Source: Mesostigma viride
Lineage: Eukaryota > Streptophyta > Mesostigmatophyceae > Mesostigmatales > Mesostigmataceae
Length of the DNA stretch: 37,973 nucleotides
Direction: 5' to 3'
Assembly: GCA_009746045.1 (NCBI GenBank)
Contig: RPFO01000287.1
Location: forward strand, 1 to 37,973
The notes under the pieces are model-generated. The model ran no database searches. It had not been told where the DNA came from and saw nothing but the letters and a program-made list of their open reading frames with translations. The translations under genes were made by a program, and so were the position numbers. Below are positions 30,424-37,973 of this stretch, one piece after another; position 1 is the stretch's first letter; every line of letters starts with the position of its first letter.

Positions 30424-31900
30424 CTAGCTCACTCTCCGTATACCAGACCTTATCTACTTCACTACGAGCATACATCCACTTCACTTTATACTGACGCTGG
30501 GTACCGCGGCCCTTTTTGATATCTCTATGGGCCACGATGCTTTCTACTTCGTCTTCTACTTCCCCAGTGTCAGGGTTATGCTCTAAAGGGGCAGGCGCTA
30601 ACTCCCTGCCAGCGAACGTACTAGGATGGTACAGTTTAAGCTGGCTCCTATGGAAGGTGTTTGAATGCGTTTGCCAGGAGGTAGGGATATCGACTTTATA
30701 TAAGAAATTTCCTACCCTAGACAACACATGGAAGGGTCCTAAGAAGGCGGGCCTAAGTTTGACCTTCAGTTCTGCTTCAAACTTATGAGCAAAACGGCCA
30801 ACACGGGGGCCTTCTACTAATACTAGATCTCCTATTTCTATCTCAGGTGCTCGTCTATCTAAGGAGGCACGCAACCTAGCAAGGTACTTAGCCTGAGCTT
30901 TTTGGTACCCTGAGATCGCGTGGTCATGAGCAGTTTTCATTCTATCTAGTAAGGACTGTACACCTTCTACAGTATCTCGGGACACATCATCCTTGTCCCG
31001 TAGAGGACTAGCTAAGAGAGAGGTAGGGGTAAGGGGCTGTCTACCAGTATCTAAGAAGAAGGGCGTATATCCATGCGCAGCTTGGGGACAATTGTTGAGG
31101 GAGAACTCTACCAAACATAAATAATCCTCCCAATCACTACCCGAGCCATTAACATAGTGCCTAAGCGCTTCTTCTACTACCCTATTAAGACGCTCTACTA
31201 AATGAGAGGAGGAGGAGTGGTAGGCAGTACCGTAGGTAACCTTGGTACCGATGGCAGCGAAAAACTGCTGCCAAAAATCTGAGGTAAATAATTTATCCTT
31301 ATCACTAATAAACTGCCTACTCAATCCATGATATCTATATACATTATTGAGGTATAGGCGTGCGCAGTCACGTGCGGTGAGTTCTAAAGGACACGGCACA
31401 AGATGGCACATACGAGTAAAACGATCTATGAACACAAGGATTTGGGCATTGCCCCTATCATTCTTTCTAAAAGGTCCTACAAAATCCATCATGATAGAAT
31501 CCCAAGGCATGATGGGGTCAGGCAAGGTCCTAGGTTCTGCTATCTGTCCTACATTATTGGGTTTCATTTCCTGGCAAGATTGACAAGTTCTAACATACTC
31601 ATCTACATCCTTATAAAGGGAAGGCCAGTAATAAGAGCGGGCTACTAGGTCCCGTACCCGTTTACCACCCTGATGAGCAGCTAAGTCATGCAACTCAAAG
31701 AGCAAGGAGGAGCGACAGATAGGAGGGACATACAGGCGCCATTGAGGGGGAGAATCTGCTATCTGCACATATAAAAACCCACCTACAAATTTACAAGGGT
31801 GCTTGCCTAATTGTTGGGGATGTGCAGCAATGGCAGCTAATGCTTCCGGCTCAGTGGCCGTAAATCTACTAATAAGGCGTTCAAGATCAGAGGTAGGCAT
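30374..31900 (-). CDS. Family B integrase with chromodomain, intact copy (B3)
   Basis: This 508-aa frame starts from the ATG at 31900, although the polyprotein frame extends somewhat upstream. The H2C2 zinc module has H71, H76, C106 and C109. The catalytic core has D139 (MMDF), D200 (FISD) and E236 (HLVERLNR), a D-x60-D-x35-E spacing typical of Ty3/gypsy integrases. A basic GPY-type region (KLRPAFLGPFHVL) follows, then a chromodomain at about 445-500 (SIVAHRDIKKG, YKVKW, and aromatic/acidic residues after it). The stop overlaps the longest possible start of ORF3 by 50 nt. This is the only undamaged integrase-chromodomain among the three B copies. Confidence 0.85.
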   Translation of the reverse strand: MPTSDLERLISRFTATEPEALAAIAAHPQQLGKHPCKFVGGFLYVQIADSPPQWRLYVPPICRSSLLFELHDLAAHQGGKRVRDLVARSYYWPSLYKDVDEYVRTCQSCQEMKPNNVGQIAEPRTLPDPIMPWDSIMMDFVGPFRKNDRGNAQILVFIDRFTRMCHLVPCPLELTARDCARLYLNNVYRYHGLSRQFISDKDKLFTSDFWQQFFAAIGTKVTYGTAYHSSSSHLVERLNRVVEEALRHYVNGSGSDWEDYLCLVEFSLNNCPQAAHGYTPFFLDTGRQPLTPTSLLASPLRDKDDVSRDTVEGVQSLLDRMKTAHDHAISGYQKAQAKYLARLRASLDRRAPEIEIGDLVLVEGPRVGRFAHKFEAELKVKLRPAFLGPFHVLSRVGNFLYKVDIPTSWQTHSNTFHRSQLKLYHPSTFAGRELAPAPLEHNPDTGEVEDEVESIVAHRDIKKGRGTQRQYKVKWMYARSEVDKVWYTESELDGCSRLLQEYKTLHKL

Positions 31901-32182
31901 CGCTACAGAAGTATCCAGAACAGGTTTAAAGAGATCTCCTACCGCCTTGCCAAAGAGAAGGGGAGGTCCTAGAGGGACTACGTTTTCATAAGACTTCCCT
32001 GACCTAGTCGCTATATGGCTAAGCGGTATAGAAATTTTATTTTTCCCCTCCCCCCCACCGAGGCTACGGGAAGGGCCTCACACGGGAGAGAGAGTCCTAC
32101 GTGAGAAAGGAGATCAGGCATGCGAACAGCTGTATGAAGAGGTAGGCATAGGATTCATCGTCAGGTAGTTCACCATAAGGGG

Positions 32183-32650
32183 TTACACCCTAGTAGTAGG
32201 AACTAGAGTAGTATTGAGAACATCAAGGTCCTCGAAGAAGGAATAGTCTGCACGACGAGAGAGTGCATCTGGTACTATGTTATCTACACCCTTGACATAC
32301 TGAAGTTTAAAAGGGGAAAACTGTGCTAAAAATTCCATCCAGCGCGCTTGCCGAGGGGTAAGGTTGGGTTGGGAGAGAAGATGGGTAAGGGGACGATGAT
32401 CCGTTTGGATAACTAACCTATAAGGATCTAGCTCACAGGGTTCATTCAGGCAGACATCAAATTGAGCACCTTTAAGGAAGTGCTGCCACGCGTGGCAATA
32501 GTACACAGCTAAGAGTTCCTGCTGGTGTACGGGATAGTTACGCTCCGCAGGGAGCATTGTCCTAGAGATATACTCAATTGGCTGTAAGCCCTGACCCTGA
32601 TCCTGGAGAAGGACACCACCTATAGCTACTTTACTAGCATCAGGCCACAA
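32183..32650 (-). pseudogene. Family B RNase H fragment, copy B3
   Basis: This frame holds DASK, HQQELLAV, TDHRPL and PDALSRR of RNase H. It is cut at its N-terminus by the junction at about 32643, and the first few residues come from foreign sequence. B3-specific indels lie at about 32503, 32190, 32137 and in the C run near 32052, so it is not continuous with the integrase frame. Confidence 0.75.
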
Positions 32651-32690
32651 TTAGAGGTAGAGGCGGAGGATAGATATCCGAGGCGTAACA
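32641..32690 (+). repeat. Inverted stub of a family B LTR (about 50 bp)
   Basis: The sequence CAGGCC, then TTAGAGGTAGAGG, then GATATCC, then GGCGTAACA is the reverse complement of the first 47 bases of the family B LTR, with a few mismatches. It is therefore an LTR end in the orientation opposite to the array, joined to truncated RNase H on the left and to the microsatellite on the right. Confidence 0.7.
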
Positions 32691-32800
32691 GCCATCCATT
32701 CCTATCCATCCATCCATCCATCCATCATCCAATCCAGGGGATATCCTCCTTCCATACCATGATCCATCCATCCTCTATCCATCGAATCGCATCCACGCCT

Positions 32801-33342
32801 ATCCATCCATCCATCCATCCATCCATCCATCCATCCATCCATCCATCCATCCATCCATCCATCCATCCATCCATCCATCCATCCATCCATCCATCCATCC
32901 ATCCATCCATCCATCCATCCATCCATCCATCCATCCATCCATCCATCCATCCATCCATCCATCCATCCATCCATCCATCCATCCATCCATCCATCCATCC
33001 ATCCATCCATCCATCCATCCATCCATCCATCCATCCATCCATCCATCCATCCATCCATCCATCCATCCATCCATCCATCCATCCATCCATCCATCCATCC
33101 ATCCATCCATCCATCCATCCATCCATCCATCCATCCATCCATCCATCCATCCATCCATCCATCCATCCATCCATCATCCATCCATCCATCCATCCATCCA
33201 TCCATCCATCCATCCATCCATCCATCCATCCATCCATCCATCCATCCATCCATCCATCCATCCATCCATCCATCCATCCATCCATCCATCCATCCATCCA
33301 TCCATCCATCCATCCATCCATCCATCCATCCATCCATCCATC
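32801..33342. repeat. (ATCC)n / (GGAT)n microsatellite, about 135 units
   Basis: This is a nearly perfect tetranucleotide tract of 542 bp with a single 3-base ATC interruption near 33172. Shorter imperfect ATCC runs lead into it at 32702-32727 and 32761-32780. Frames are open on both strands only because the repeat lacks stops. Confidence 0.95.
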
Positions 33343-33384
33343 GGGGTCAATGCTCCGTGACTCCCCAACGGGAGCACGAGTTTA

Positions 33385-33892
33385 ATCAGCATATATACTA
33401 AAGCTTGTAAAACGCAGCCTTGGCACAATTTTAGCTAACACTCTTTCGAACGGCTTTCGGCTCCAGCCACTCAGCGGCGCGACTTACAGTCCGCTTGACG
33501 AATGAGCTGCGCGAAATTTTGTTGCGACCAATCACGAAAAGGTCAAACCACGGCGTCCATATTATGAGGGTTTTTGTGCGTTACATCCAGATGAGCCATT
33601 TGGCAGAGGTCCGTATGCCCAGATTGCAGCAGGAGCCAAACTCTGCGATGTCCTGTGTTCGCGAGCTCCAGATATAACCGTCGCAAACTTTTGGGCTGTT
33701 GGACCAAACTTTCTGCTGGGGAAGTCCCGTTACAAACGCGCAGGAAGCTCACACGTGGATTTTCTTGTGCTCCACCGCCTGTAAGCGATTTTCCCCTGCT
33801 GTCTACGGGGTTGGCGAGGTCACTCATCCCCGCGCGCATCGCGCTCCCGTGCAGGGGTAGCAGTCAATCTGTAGCTAGTTGAACTCCGCAAG
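33385..33892 (+). repeat. Long direct repeat, left copy
   Basis: It matches 37214-37716 at an offset of 3,829 bp, starting at ATCA-x-CATATATACTAAAGC and ending at GAACTCCGCAAG. It differs mainly in two short blocks (about 33554-33580 and 33624-33638) and by a 5-6-base indel near 33805. Confidence 0.9.
33578..33784 (+). pseudogene. Coding-like remnant in the left direct repeat
   Basis: This is 68 open codons plus TAA with no internal stop, starting ALHPDEPFGRGPYAQ and ending SSHVDFLVLHRL. The right repeat has the same frame, length and stop. The family is not recognised. In the left copy the frame also stays open upstream to about 33505, but without an ATG. It may be the 3' end of an older gene carried in the repeat. 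Confidence 0.35.
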
Positions 33893-34239
33893 CAACTACT
33901 ATTGTCATTACGCGTGTCCTTGTGCCTCCAACCATCCCGCCACAATGCCAGCACCCTCCACCCTGCTCTAGCTTAGAGTAGTTCGGCTTCGCGGCTCCAC
34001 CCACCCCCATCCATCCAGCAAGGAATGCGCCGTGCTCCATGATCTCCAAACGGAGCCATTTTATAATTTTTAATTTAGTTAGTTAGTTAGTTGTATATCC
34101 CACACCGCACATAGGCAGCACTGTGCACCGCTGAGAGTCTATAGTGGCAATGAGTAGTCATCCCGCACTATTCAAGGCATCCCAACGTCCCGCCCAATCT
34201 AAAAAGGGGCGGAACTACTGACCACTAATACGCGCGAAG
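33893..34239. other. Non-coding stretch inside the Rep-like element
   Basis: No gene is seen. It contains a short (TTAG)n run at 34075-34091 and AT-rich sequence before it. Confidence 0.4.
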
Positions 34240-34760
34240 AGCTAATGATAAGCGAGCGAAGCAAGCGGCTGCTTCAGCGGGCTCCTCTCCGGAGCGCAGC
34301 GCAGGAGCACGTCACGATTCCTACTATCCAGAGCGCAGCGAAGGATCACGTTACCCCGAACTACTGTGCGCGTTGGCCTGAAACGTACGGTAGGGGCACC
34401 GCGAGTAGCGGCAATGGGTAAGTGGGCGCCGGCTGGCACGCCGGGCAAGGCGGCTAACCTCATTTGGGGCTTGCGGGGCCGCGAGGGGTGGCGGGCGGGA
34501 CTGCGGGACTGCGGGCGCAAAGCGGCGGGCAAACGGGTGGCGTACCCGGCGGGCGACCAGGTGGGTCCGTGCCGGGCCACAATTCACCAGAGCGCAGCGG
34601 GCGGGGCCAGCGACCGGGGACGGACGACGGGAGAGGCCGCGGGCGCGCCCACGGGTCGGGTGCGCCAGCACTTCGCAAGGCGGACCACGGCGGGGCCTAC
34701 GGGCGGCCGGACCCTGTTTTGGGCTTGTCGAAGCCAGCGGTTTACTCTAGCCCAACCCTG
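34240..34760. other. GC-rich block with repeated GAGCGCAGCG motif
   Basis: This block is strongly G+C-rich compared with its surroundings. GAGCGCAGCG occurs at 34292-34301, 34331-34340 and 34590-34599, and GCGAGCGAAGCAAGCGG occurs near the start. Frames are open on both strands because of composition; I do not call genes. It could be a promoter-like island or hold protein-binding repeats. Confidence 0.4.
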
Positions 34761-35266
34761 GCCTAACCTGGCCTAACTACAATTTTTTACAGCATGGGAA
34801 ACTGGATAGGTGGCCGTAACCAGGTATTCACCATTATGCCTCACGGCGACATGACTCAGGTCCACTGGCTTCCCTGGTCTAATAACGCGCCCTATTAGCC
34901 TTTCACCTGTCACCTCCACACGTGTGTGTGCCCACCTTTAATTAGGATTCGCTGATACTCATTTCCCCTCTCACCTCTTTGGTCCATATACGAAGGCAAA
35001 ATGAAAAAAGTTAAAACGTTAGCCGCCGACAATCTGGAGCGTCCGATGATGGATCCAACGGACGCGATAAACCCGCTAAGTTAGCGGCTCGGGTCGTCCG
35101 TACAAATACTAAATCACCAAACAACCAATACAAAACAAGCAAACTGTAGTTTGAACTACGGAAAACAAACGGCCTTCGGCCCCAACGGTCACAAATCCAA
35201 CGGAAACGACCCGAAATCGATAAGACCACCGAAACGACGCAGCCGCAGGCCACACCGACAGCCACC
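34761..35266. other. Upstream region of the Rep-like genes
   Basis: No ORF is supported. A 7-bp-stem hairpin with a 1-nt loop is at 35073-35087 (CCGCTAA/TTAGCGG). TTAGCCGC at 35019-35026 recurs within the right-end hairpin. A CCAAT sequence is at about 35125, and a 6-bp-arm inverted repeat (GTAGTT/AACTAC) is at 35146-35159. Confidence 0.35.
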
Positions 35267-35671
35267 ATGTCTTCTGACGACGAGGAAAACCCACAATACC
35301 TCACGCCCACCAAGGCCACGCAGGCGGACTTTGGGGGCCAAACCCCTAGAACGCCGCAAGATGAAATTGACTCACTGGTAGATGTGGGCAGGTGCGCTAA
35401 GAGCGCCCTCGAAAGTATCACAAAGAAAAGACAACGGGATGACGACGGAATCCTAGTGGAGATTGCCCTCGCCAAAAAAAAGATGGAGGAGACAAACGCA
35501 GATACAAGTCATCGCCACAGAAGTGCACAACCTACAGCTGAGGCGAGGGTGGTTAACATTCAAAAGCGTTATAAGCAGGAGCAGGAGGAGGTTGAGCGAC
35601 TTGAAAACGATCACAAAAGCAAACGCCTGGCGGCGGCCGACAAGCTCTACCAGGTGCTCCCCTGCTTATAG
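35267..35671 (+). CDS. Coiled-coil ORF upstream of the Rep-like gene
   Basis: This is 134 aa from the ATG at 35267. The N-terminus is acidic and Ser/Thr-rich (MSSDDEEN). A basic KKRQR patch lies at about 52-56, and a charged heptad-like segment (about 92-125, EQEEVERLENDHKSKR) predicts a coiled coil. The frame stops at 35669-35671. In the -1 frame the sequence stays open from there to a TGA at 35704-35706 that overlaps the ATG of the next gene (ATGA), which suggests the original stop lay there. The family is not recognised. It may be a DNA-binding or structural partner of the nuclease. Confidence 0.5.
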   Translation: MSSDDEENPQYLTPTKATQADFGGQTPRTPQDEIDSLVDVGRCAKSALESITKKRQRDDDGILVEIALAKKKMEETNADTSHRHRSAQPTAEARVVNIQKRYKQEQEEVERLENDHKSKRLAAADKLYQVLPCL

Positions 35672-35702
35672 ATGCAGTGGAGGGAATAACCTACCTTCAA
35701 CA

Positions 35703-36976
35703 ATGATCGATGATCAAGCGGGGCACAGCAGTGACAGCGAAGACGAGGAGGAGTTTATTGAAACACAAAGCGACAAGGACTTCATAGATGACGCCGAGAT
35801 CAGCCAGGGTTCGCCCCCGCCCAGGGAGGAGACACCACCTCCCGTCCTGCACCTCCCGTCCGCTAGTCCTGCACCTCCCGGAACCTCTGCAAGTCATGCG
35901 GCACCTCCACCTTTCTCTGCGGGGTGTCAGTATTGCAAAAAAACCTTTTCCTCCATGCGAGGGTTGAAAAGACACACGACAGTGCAGCACACGAACAGAA
36001 TCCTTGAAGAGAACATGCGAACCCTGTCCCTTGCCCTCGTCCCGGTTCCTGCTGCCAACGCTCCGCCTCCAGTGCCTCCAGCCGGTGTTCCAGCGCAAGA
36101 CCCTCCAGCAGCCGCTGCACGTCGCCCGCGTCGTCGTCGCAATGCCGACAATGACGATGAAGAACCAGCAGCGCCGTGCCCGGAATTTGTCGACGGTAAA
36201 AAAACAATCCCACCCCGCCAGGTCAAAGCGAACCATGTTTTTCTTTGGCGCGACTTCAGCATTACTGTAAACCCGCCTGGCAACAGCGACATCACGGATG
36301 AACAAGTGCAGGTCGTGCACGACTGGCTTGATACACACGCCAGCCGCTGCTTCGCGGTGTGCGAGCGGGGTGCTGCTGCTGGAAAGCTTCACGTCCAAGC
36401 CGTCGCCACCATCTTTACGTCCGGATCCTTACCTGTCGCTAAATCGCTGAAGGAGGCCCTGGGTTGGATTCCCCACGTGCCGCCCGGTAGCAAGGTGATG
36501 GTTTCTGAGCTGGCAAAAAGGACATGCACACGTACCTGGGCATGCTCGGGTATTGCAACAAAGACGCGCACAAACCTGCCGCTGACTTTCGCGTCATCGT
36601 CGACGTGGGCAACACGCCTGCCATGATGGAAGACGGACGCATTATTTTCATGAAGTACCACGCAACGTCAAAGGGCAAGGTCGCCCTGTCGCCATCCAAC
36701 ATTTTGCAGAAGATGGTGGCTTACATGAATGCCAACCGGATGTGGGAGAACATTGAGCCCGATGAATTGCTCCTCCACATGCACCGCAGCGGCCATTACG
36801 TTGTACACGAGAGCTGGGTGGCACCCAAGAATGGAATTCAGGGCATGGTCATGAGCAGGGTAACAGCAGCATTAATATTAAATGGGCATGATGTCAACAG
36901 CAAGACAGTAGGTCACGTGAGGAAAGTCTATTTTCATAATCCCAAACAGGTTCCACCTGTCCGTGTGCCAAATTAA
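35703..36976 (+). pseudogene. Rep-like HUH endonuclease with C2H2 finger, frameshifted inside the nuclease domain
   Basis: The first frame starts at ATG 35703. It has an acidic N-terminus (residues 10-32), a Pro-rich stretch, a C2H2 finger (C75, C78, H91, H96), a second Pro/Ala-rich linker and a basic RRPRRRR patch (140-146). A CRESS-type rolling-circle nuclease domain follows: motif I FSITVN (185-190), E221 and motif II LHVQ (229-232). At about 36518, in GCAAAAAGG, the frame must move by -1 to reach motif III, LGYCNKD, with the catalytic Tyr and following Lys. The C-terminal 130 residues end at TAA 36974-36976. No P-loop helicase is seen. Nicking and joining of DNA is the family role. The shift may be a one-base loss, a sequencing error or programmed. 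Confidence 0.7.
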
Positions 36977-36995
36977 TTTGTATTGTCCGCGCATT

Positions 36996-37021
36996 TCCGG
37001 CCGTGCACGTCACCGGCCGGA
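36996..37021 (+). terminator. GC-rich hairpin just after the Rep-like gene
   Basis: A perfect 8-bp stem (TCCGGCCG/CGGCCGGA) with a 10-nt loop starts 20 bp after the stop codon. It could be a 3'-end RNA structure or part of the element terminus; no U-tract follows. Confidence 0.4.
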
Positions 37022-37165
37022 CCTTGTGACAGCGCCAGAATTTGTTGTATGACTTCTGAGGCGCCACAACACACTGGCTTTGTAGGTAGAAAAATGTCTG
37101 TGCGTCGCGCTTAAATATTTTAATATAATTTAAATGAAAAGTTTGAAAATTTTCGTAAACCTTAC

Positions 37166-37196
37166 CTAAGCTTAGCCGCTAGGCGGCTAAGCTTAG
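37166..37196 (+). other. Perfect 14-bp-stem hairpin at the right side of the Rep-like element
   Basis: CTAAGCTTAGCCGC pairs with GCGGCTAAGCTTAG across a TAG loop. It lies 190 bp after the gene and 18 bp before the right direct repeat. HUH nucleases commonly recognise or terminate at hairpins, so this is a good candidate origin or terminus. Confidence 0.6.
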
Positions 37197-37213
37197 CCAA
37201 CTGACATGTGCAC

Positions 37214-37716
37214 ATCAACATATATACTAAAGCTTGTAAAACGCAGCCTTGGCACAATTTTAGCTAACACTCTTTCGAACGGCTTTCGGCTCCAGCCACT
37301 CAGCGGCGCGACTTACGGTCCGCTTGACGAATGAGCTGCGCGAAATTTCGTTGCGACCAATCACGAAAAGGTCAAACCACGGCGCGCCCATTTTTGAGGT
37401 TTCTGAAGCGTTACATCCAGATGAGCCATTTGGCAGAGGTCCGTATGCCCAGATGGCTCCTACTAGAAAACTCTGCGATTTCCTGTGTTCGCGAGCTCCA
37501 GATATAACCGTCGCAAACTTTTGGGCTGTTGGAGCAAACTTTCTGTTGGCGATATCCCGTTACAAACGCGCAGGAAGCTCACACGTGGATTTTCCTGTGC
37601 TCCACCGCCTGTAAGCGATTTTTCCCTGCTGTCTGCGGCGAGGTCACTCATCCCCGCGCGCATCGCGCTCCCGTGCAGGGGTAGCAGTCAATCTGGAGCT
37701 AGTTGAACTCCGCAAG
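37214..37716 (+). repeat. Long direct repeat, right copy
   Basis: This is the partner of the left repeat. It begins 18 bp after the 14-bp-stem hairpin. It contains a 96-codon ATG-started open frame (37324-37614) whose last 68 codons match the left copy. Confidence 0.9.
37408..37614 (+). pseudogene. Coding-like remnant in the right direct repeat
   Basis: This is the counterpart of 33578-33784, with 68 codons, no indel and the same TAA. Differences are concentrated in one 5-residue patch after GPYAQ. Upstream the two copies diverge and use different frames, so only this part is comparable. Confidence 0.35.
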
Positions 37717-37973
37717 ACGTAGTTCGCGAGCTCCGTCCACTGCGCGGTTGCGCAGTTTGTCCCTTTGTAGCAATGTACATATTGTGCAACTTCTGATGAA
37801 ATTGCTTACGTAGACTTCAGGCGCCAAGGCACACCTCATCATACGATCAATCGTGACGTACCGGGTTCGAACCTTCAGAGGCCTTCTAGCATTCCGGATT
37901 TTTTTTCCTTCACCCTTTTGCCAAACTCCGTGAATCTTGTGGTCGAAACTCTAAGCTAGCGCGCGCTCCTTGG
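37717..37973. other. Right flank
   Basis: No gene is seen. GGGTTCGAACC at about 37862 resembles a pol III B box but has no surrounding tRNA structure. A segment with ACTTCAGGCGCC near 37815 loosely resembles 37060-37085 beyond the Rep-like gene. Confidence 0.3.

Larger units (their letters stand above)
27032..32643 (-). mobile_element. Family B retrotransposon copy B3, truncated in RNase H
   Basis: This has the 3' LTR, PPT, intact ORF3, intact integrase-chromodomain and part of RNase H. Identity to B1 and B2 ends at about 32640-32643 inside the RNase H motif ATDASK, where an inverted LTR stub and then the microsatellite begin. RT, protease, gag, ORF1 and the 5' LTR are missing. Confidence 0.85.
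33385..37716 (+). mobile_element. Rep/HUH-encoding element with long direct repeats (possible new transposon or integrated replicon)
   Basis: Two direct repeats of about 505 bp (33385-33892, 37214-37716) bracket 3.3 kb. That interval contains a GC-rich block with repeated motifs, a coiled-coil ORF, a Rep-like HUH nuclease gene and a strong hairpin. The flanks outside and inside each repeat are unrelated, so the repeat edges are sharp. No terminal inverted repeats or target duplication were found. I recall that the replitron class of eukaryotic HUH transposons also has a helicase-free nuclease; whether this belongs there needs comparison. The repeats could instead be two independent insertions. 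Confidence 0.5.

Noticed and set aside
32801-33342. Microsatellite as a telomere or CRISPR-like array
   Set aside because: ATCC is not a known telomere unit and there are no spacers; it is a simple tetranucleotide tract.
32702-33428. Long open frames with MDGW or HPSI repeats on both strands
   Set aside because: They are translations of the ATCC tetranucleotide repeat, which has no stops in any frame; there is no coding evidence.
34366-34776. 136-codon plus-strand frame and overlapping minus-strand frames in the GC-rich block
   Set aside because: Composition alone keeps several frames open on both strands here, and no motif is seen.
36872-36890. TAATATTA resembling the geminivirus origin nonanucleotide
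   Set aside because: It lies within the nuclease coding frame with no stem around it and lacks the final bases of the motif; this is a chance match.
37855-37875. GGGTTCGAACC as a tRNA gene
   Set aside because: There is no acceptor, D or anticodon stem around it; it is an isolated B-box-like palindrome.

Overview
This window is eukaryotic and almost entirely transposon-derived. It holds Ty3/gypsy-type LTR retrotransposons of the chromovirus kind (integrase followed by a chromodomain), a composite foldback element, a (CATC)n microsatellite and a separate DNA element encoding a Rep/HUH-type endonuclease. I see no intron-containing host gene and no rRNA or complete tRNA gene. The host cannot be named from the sequence. 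An alga or other protist is plausible, because I recall single-domain HUH transposons (replitrons) being described first in green algae, but this is weak evidence.

Layout. 1-206: flank with a possible C-terminal coding remnant. 207-6547: 3' part of a minus-strand retrotransposon, family A (3' LTR, polypurine tract, an extra gene 'ORF3' downstream of pol, integrase). It is cut exactly where family B begins. A 1,038-bp palindromic foldback composite (1324-2361) sits inside family A ORF3. 6548-32643: three head-to-tail minus-strand copies of family B sharing LTRs (LTR-internal-LTR-internal-LTR-truncated internal), with a period of about 10.25 kb. 32641-32690: an inverted LTR stub. 32801-33342: microsatellite. 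33385-37716: a Rep-like region of 3.8 kb period, bounded by two direct repeats of about 505 bp.

Family B gene order, in the minus direction, is: 5' LTR, candidate primer-binding site, leader, small ORF1 resembling the RNase H1 hybrid-binding/viroplasmin domain, Asn-rich gag N-terminus, gag with a CCHC knuckle, a possible -1 frameshift on a G run, protease, RT, RNase H, integrase and chromodomain, ORF3 of about 770-816 aa, PPT, 3' LTR. Copies B1 and B2 carry many one-base frame breaks. B3 is truncated in RNase H but keeps intact integrase and ORF3 frames. Families A and B both carry ORF3 in the env position, with shared motifs at both ends, so ORF3 looks like a conserved accessory gene of this lineage.

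The Rep-like region encodes a coiled-coil protein, then a protein with an acidic N-terminus, a C2H2 finger, a basic patch, an HUH-type nuclease domain (FSITVN, LHVQ and YCNK motifs) and no visible helicase. A perfect 14-bp-stem hairpin lies just before the right direct repeat. The nuclease frame is broken by one base between its second and third motifs.
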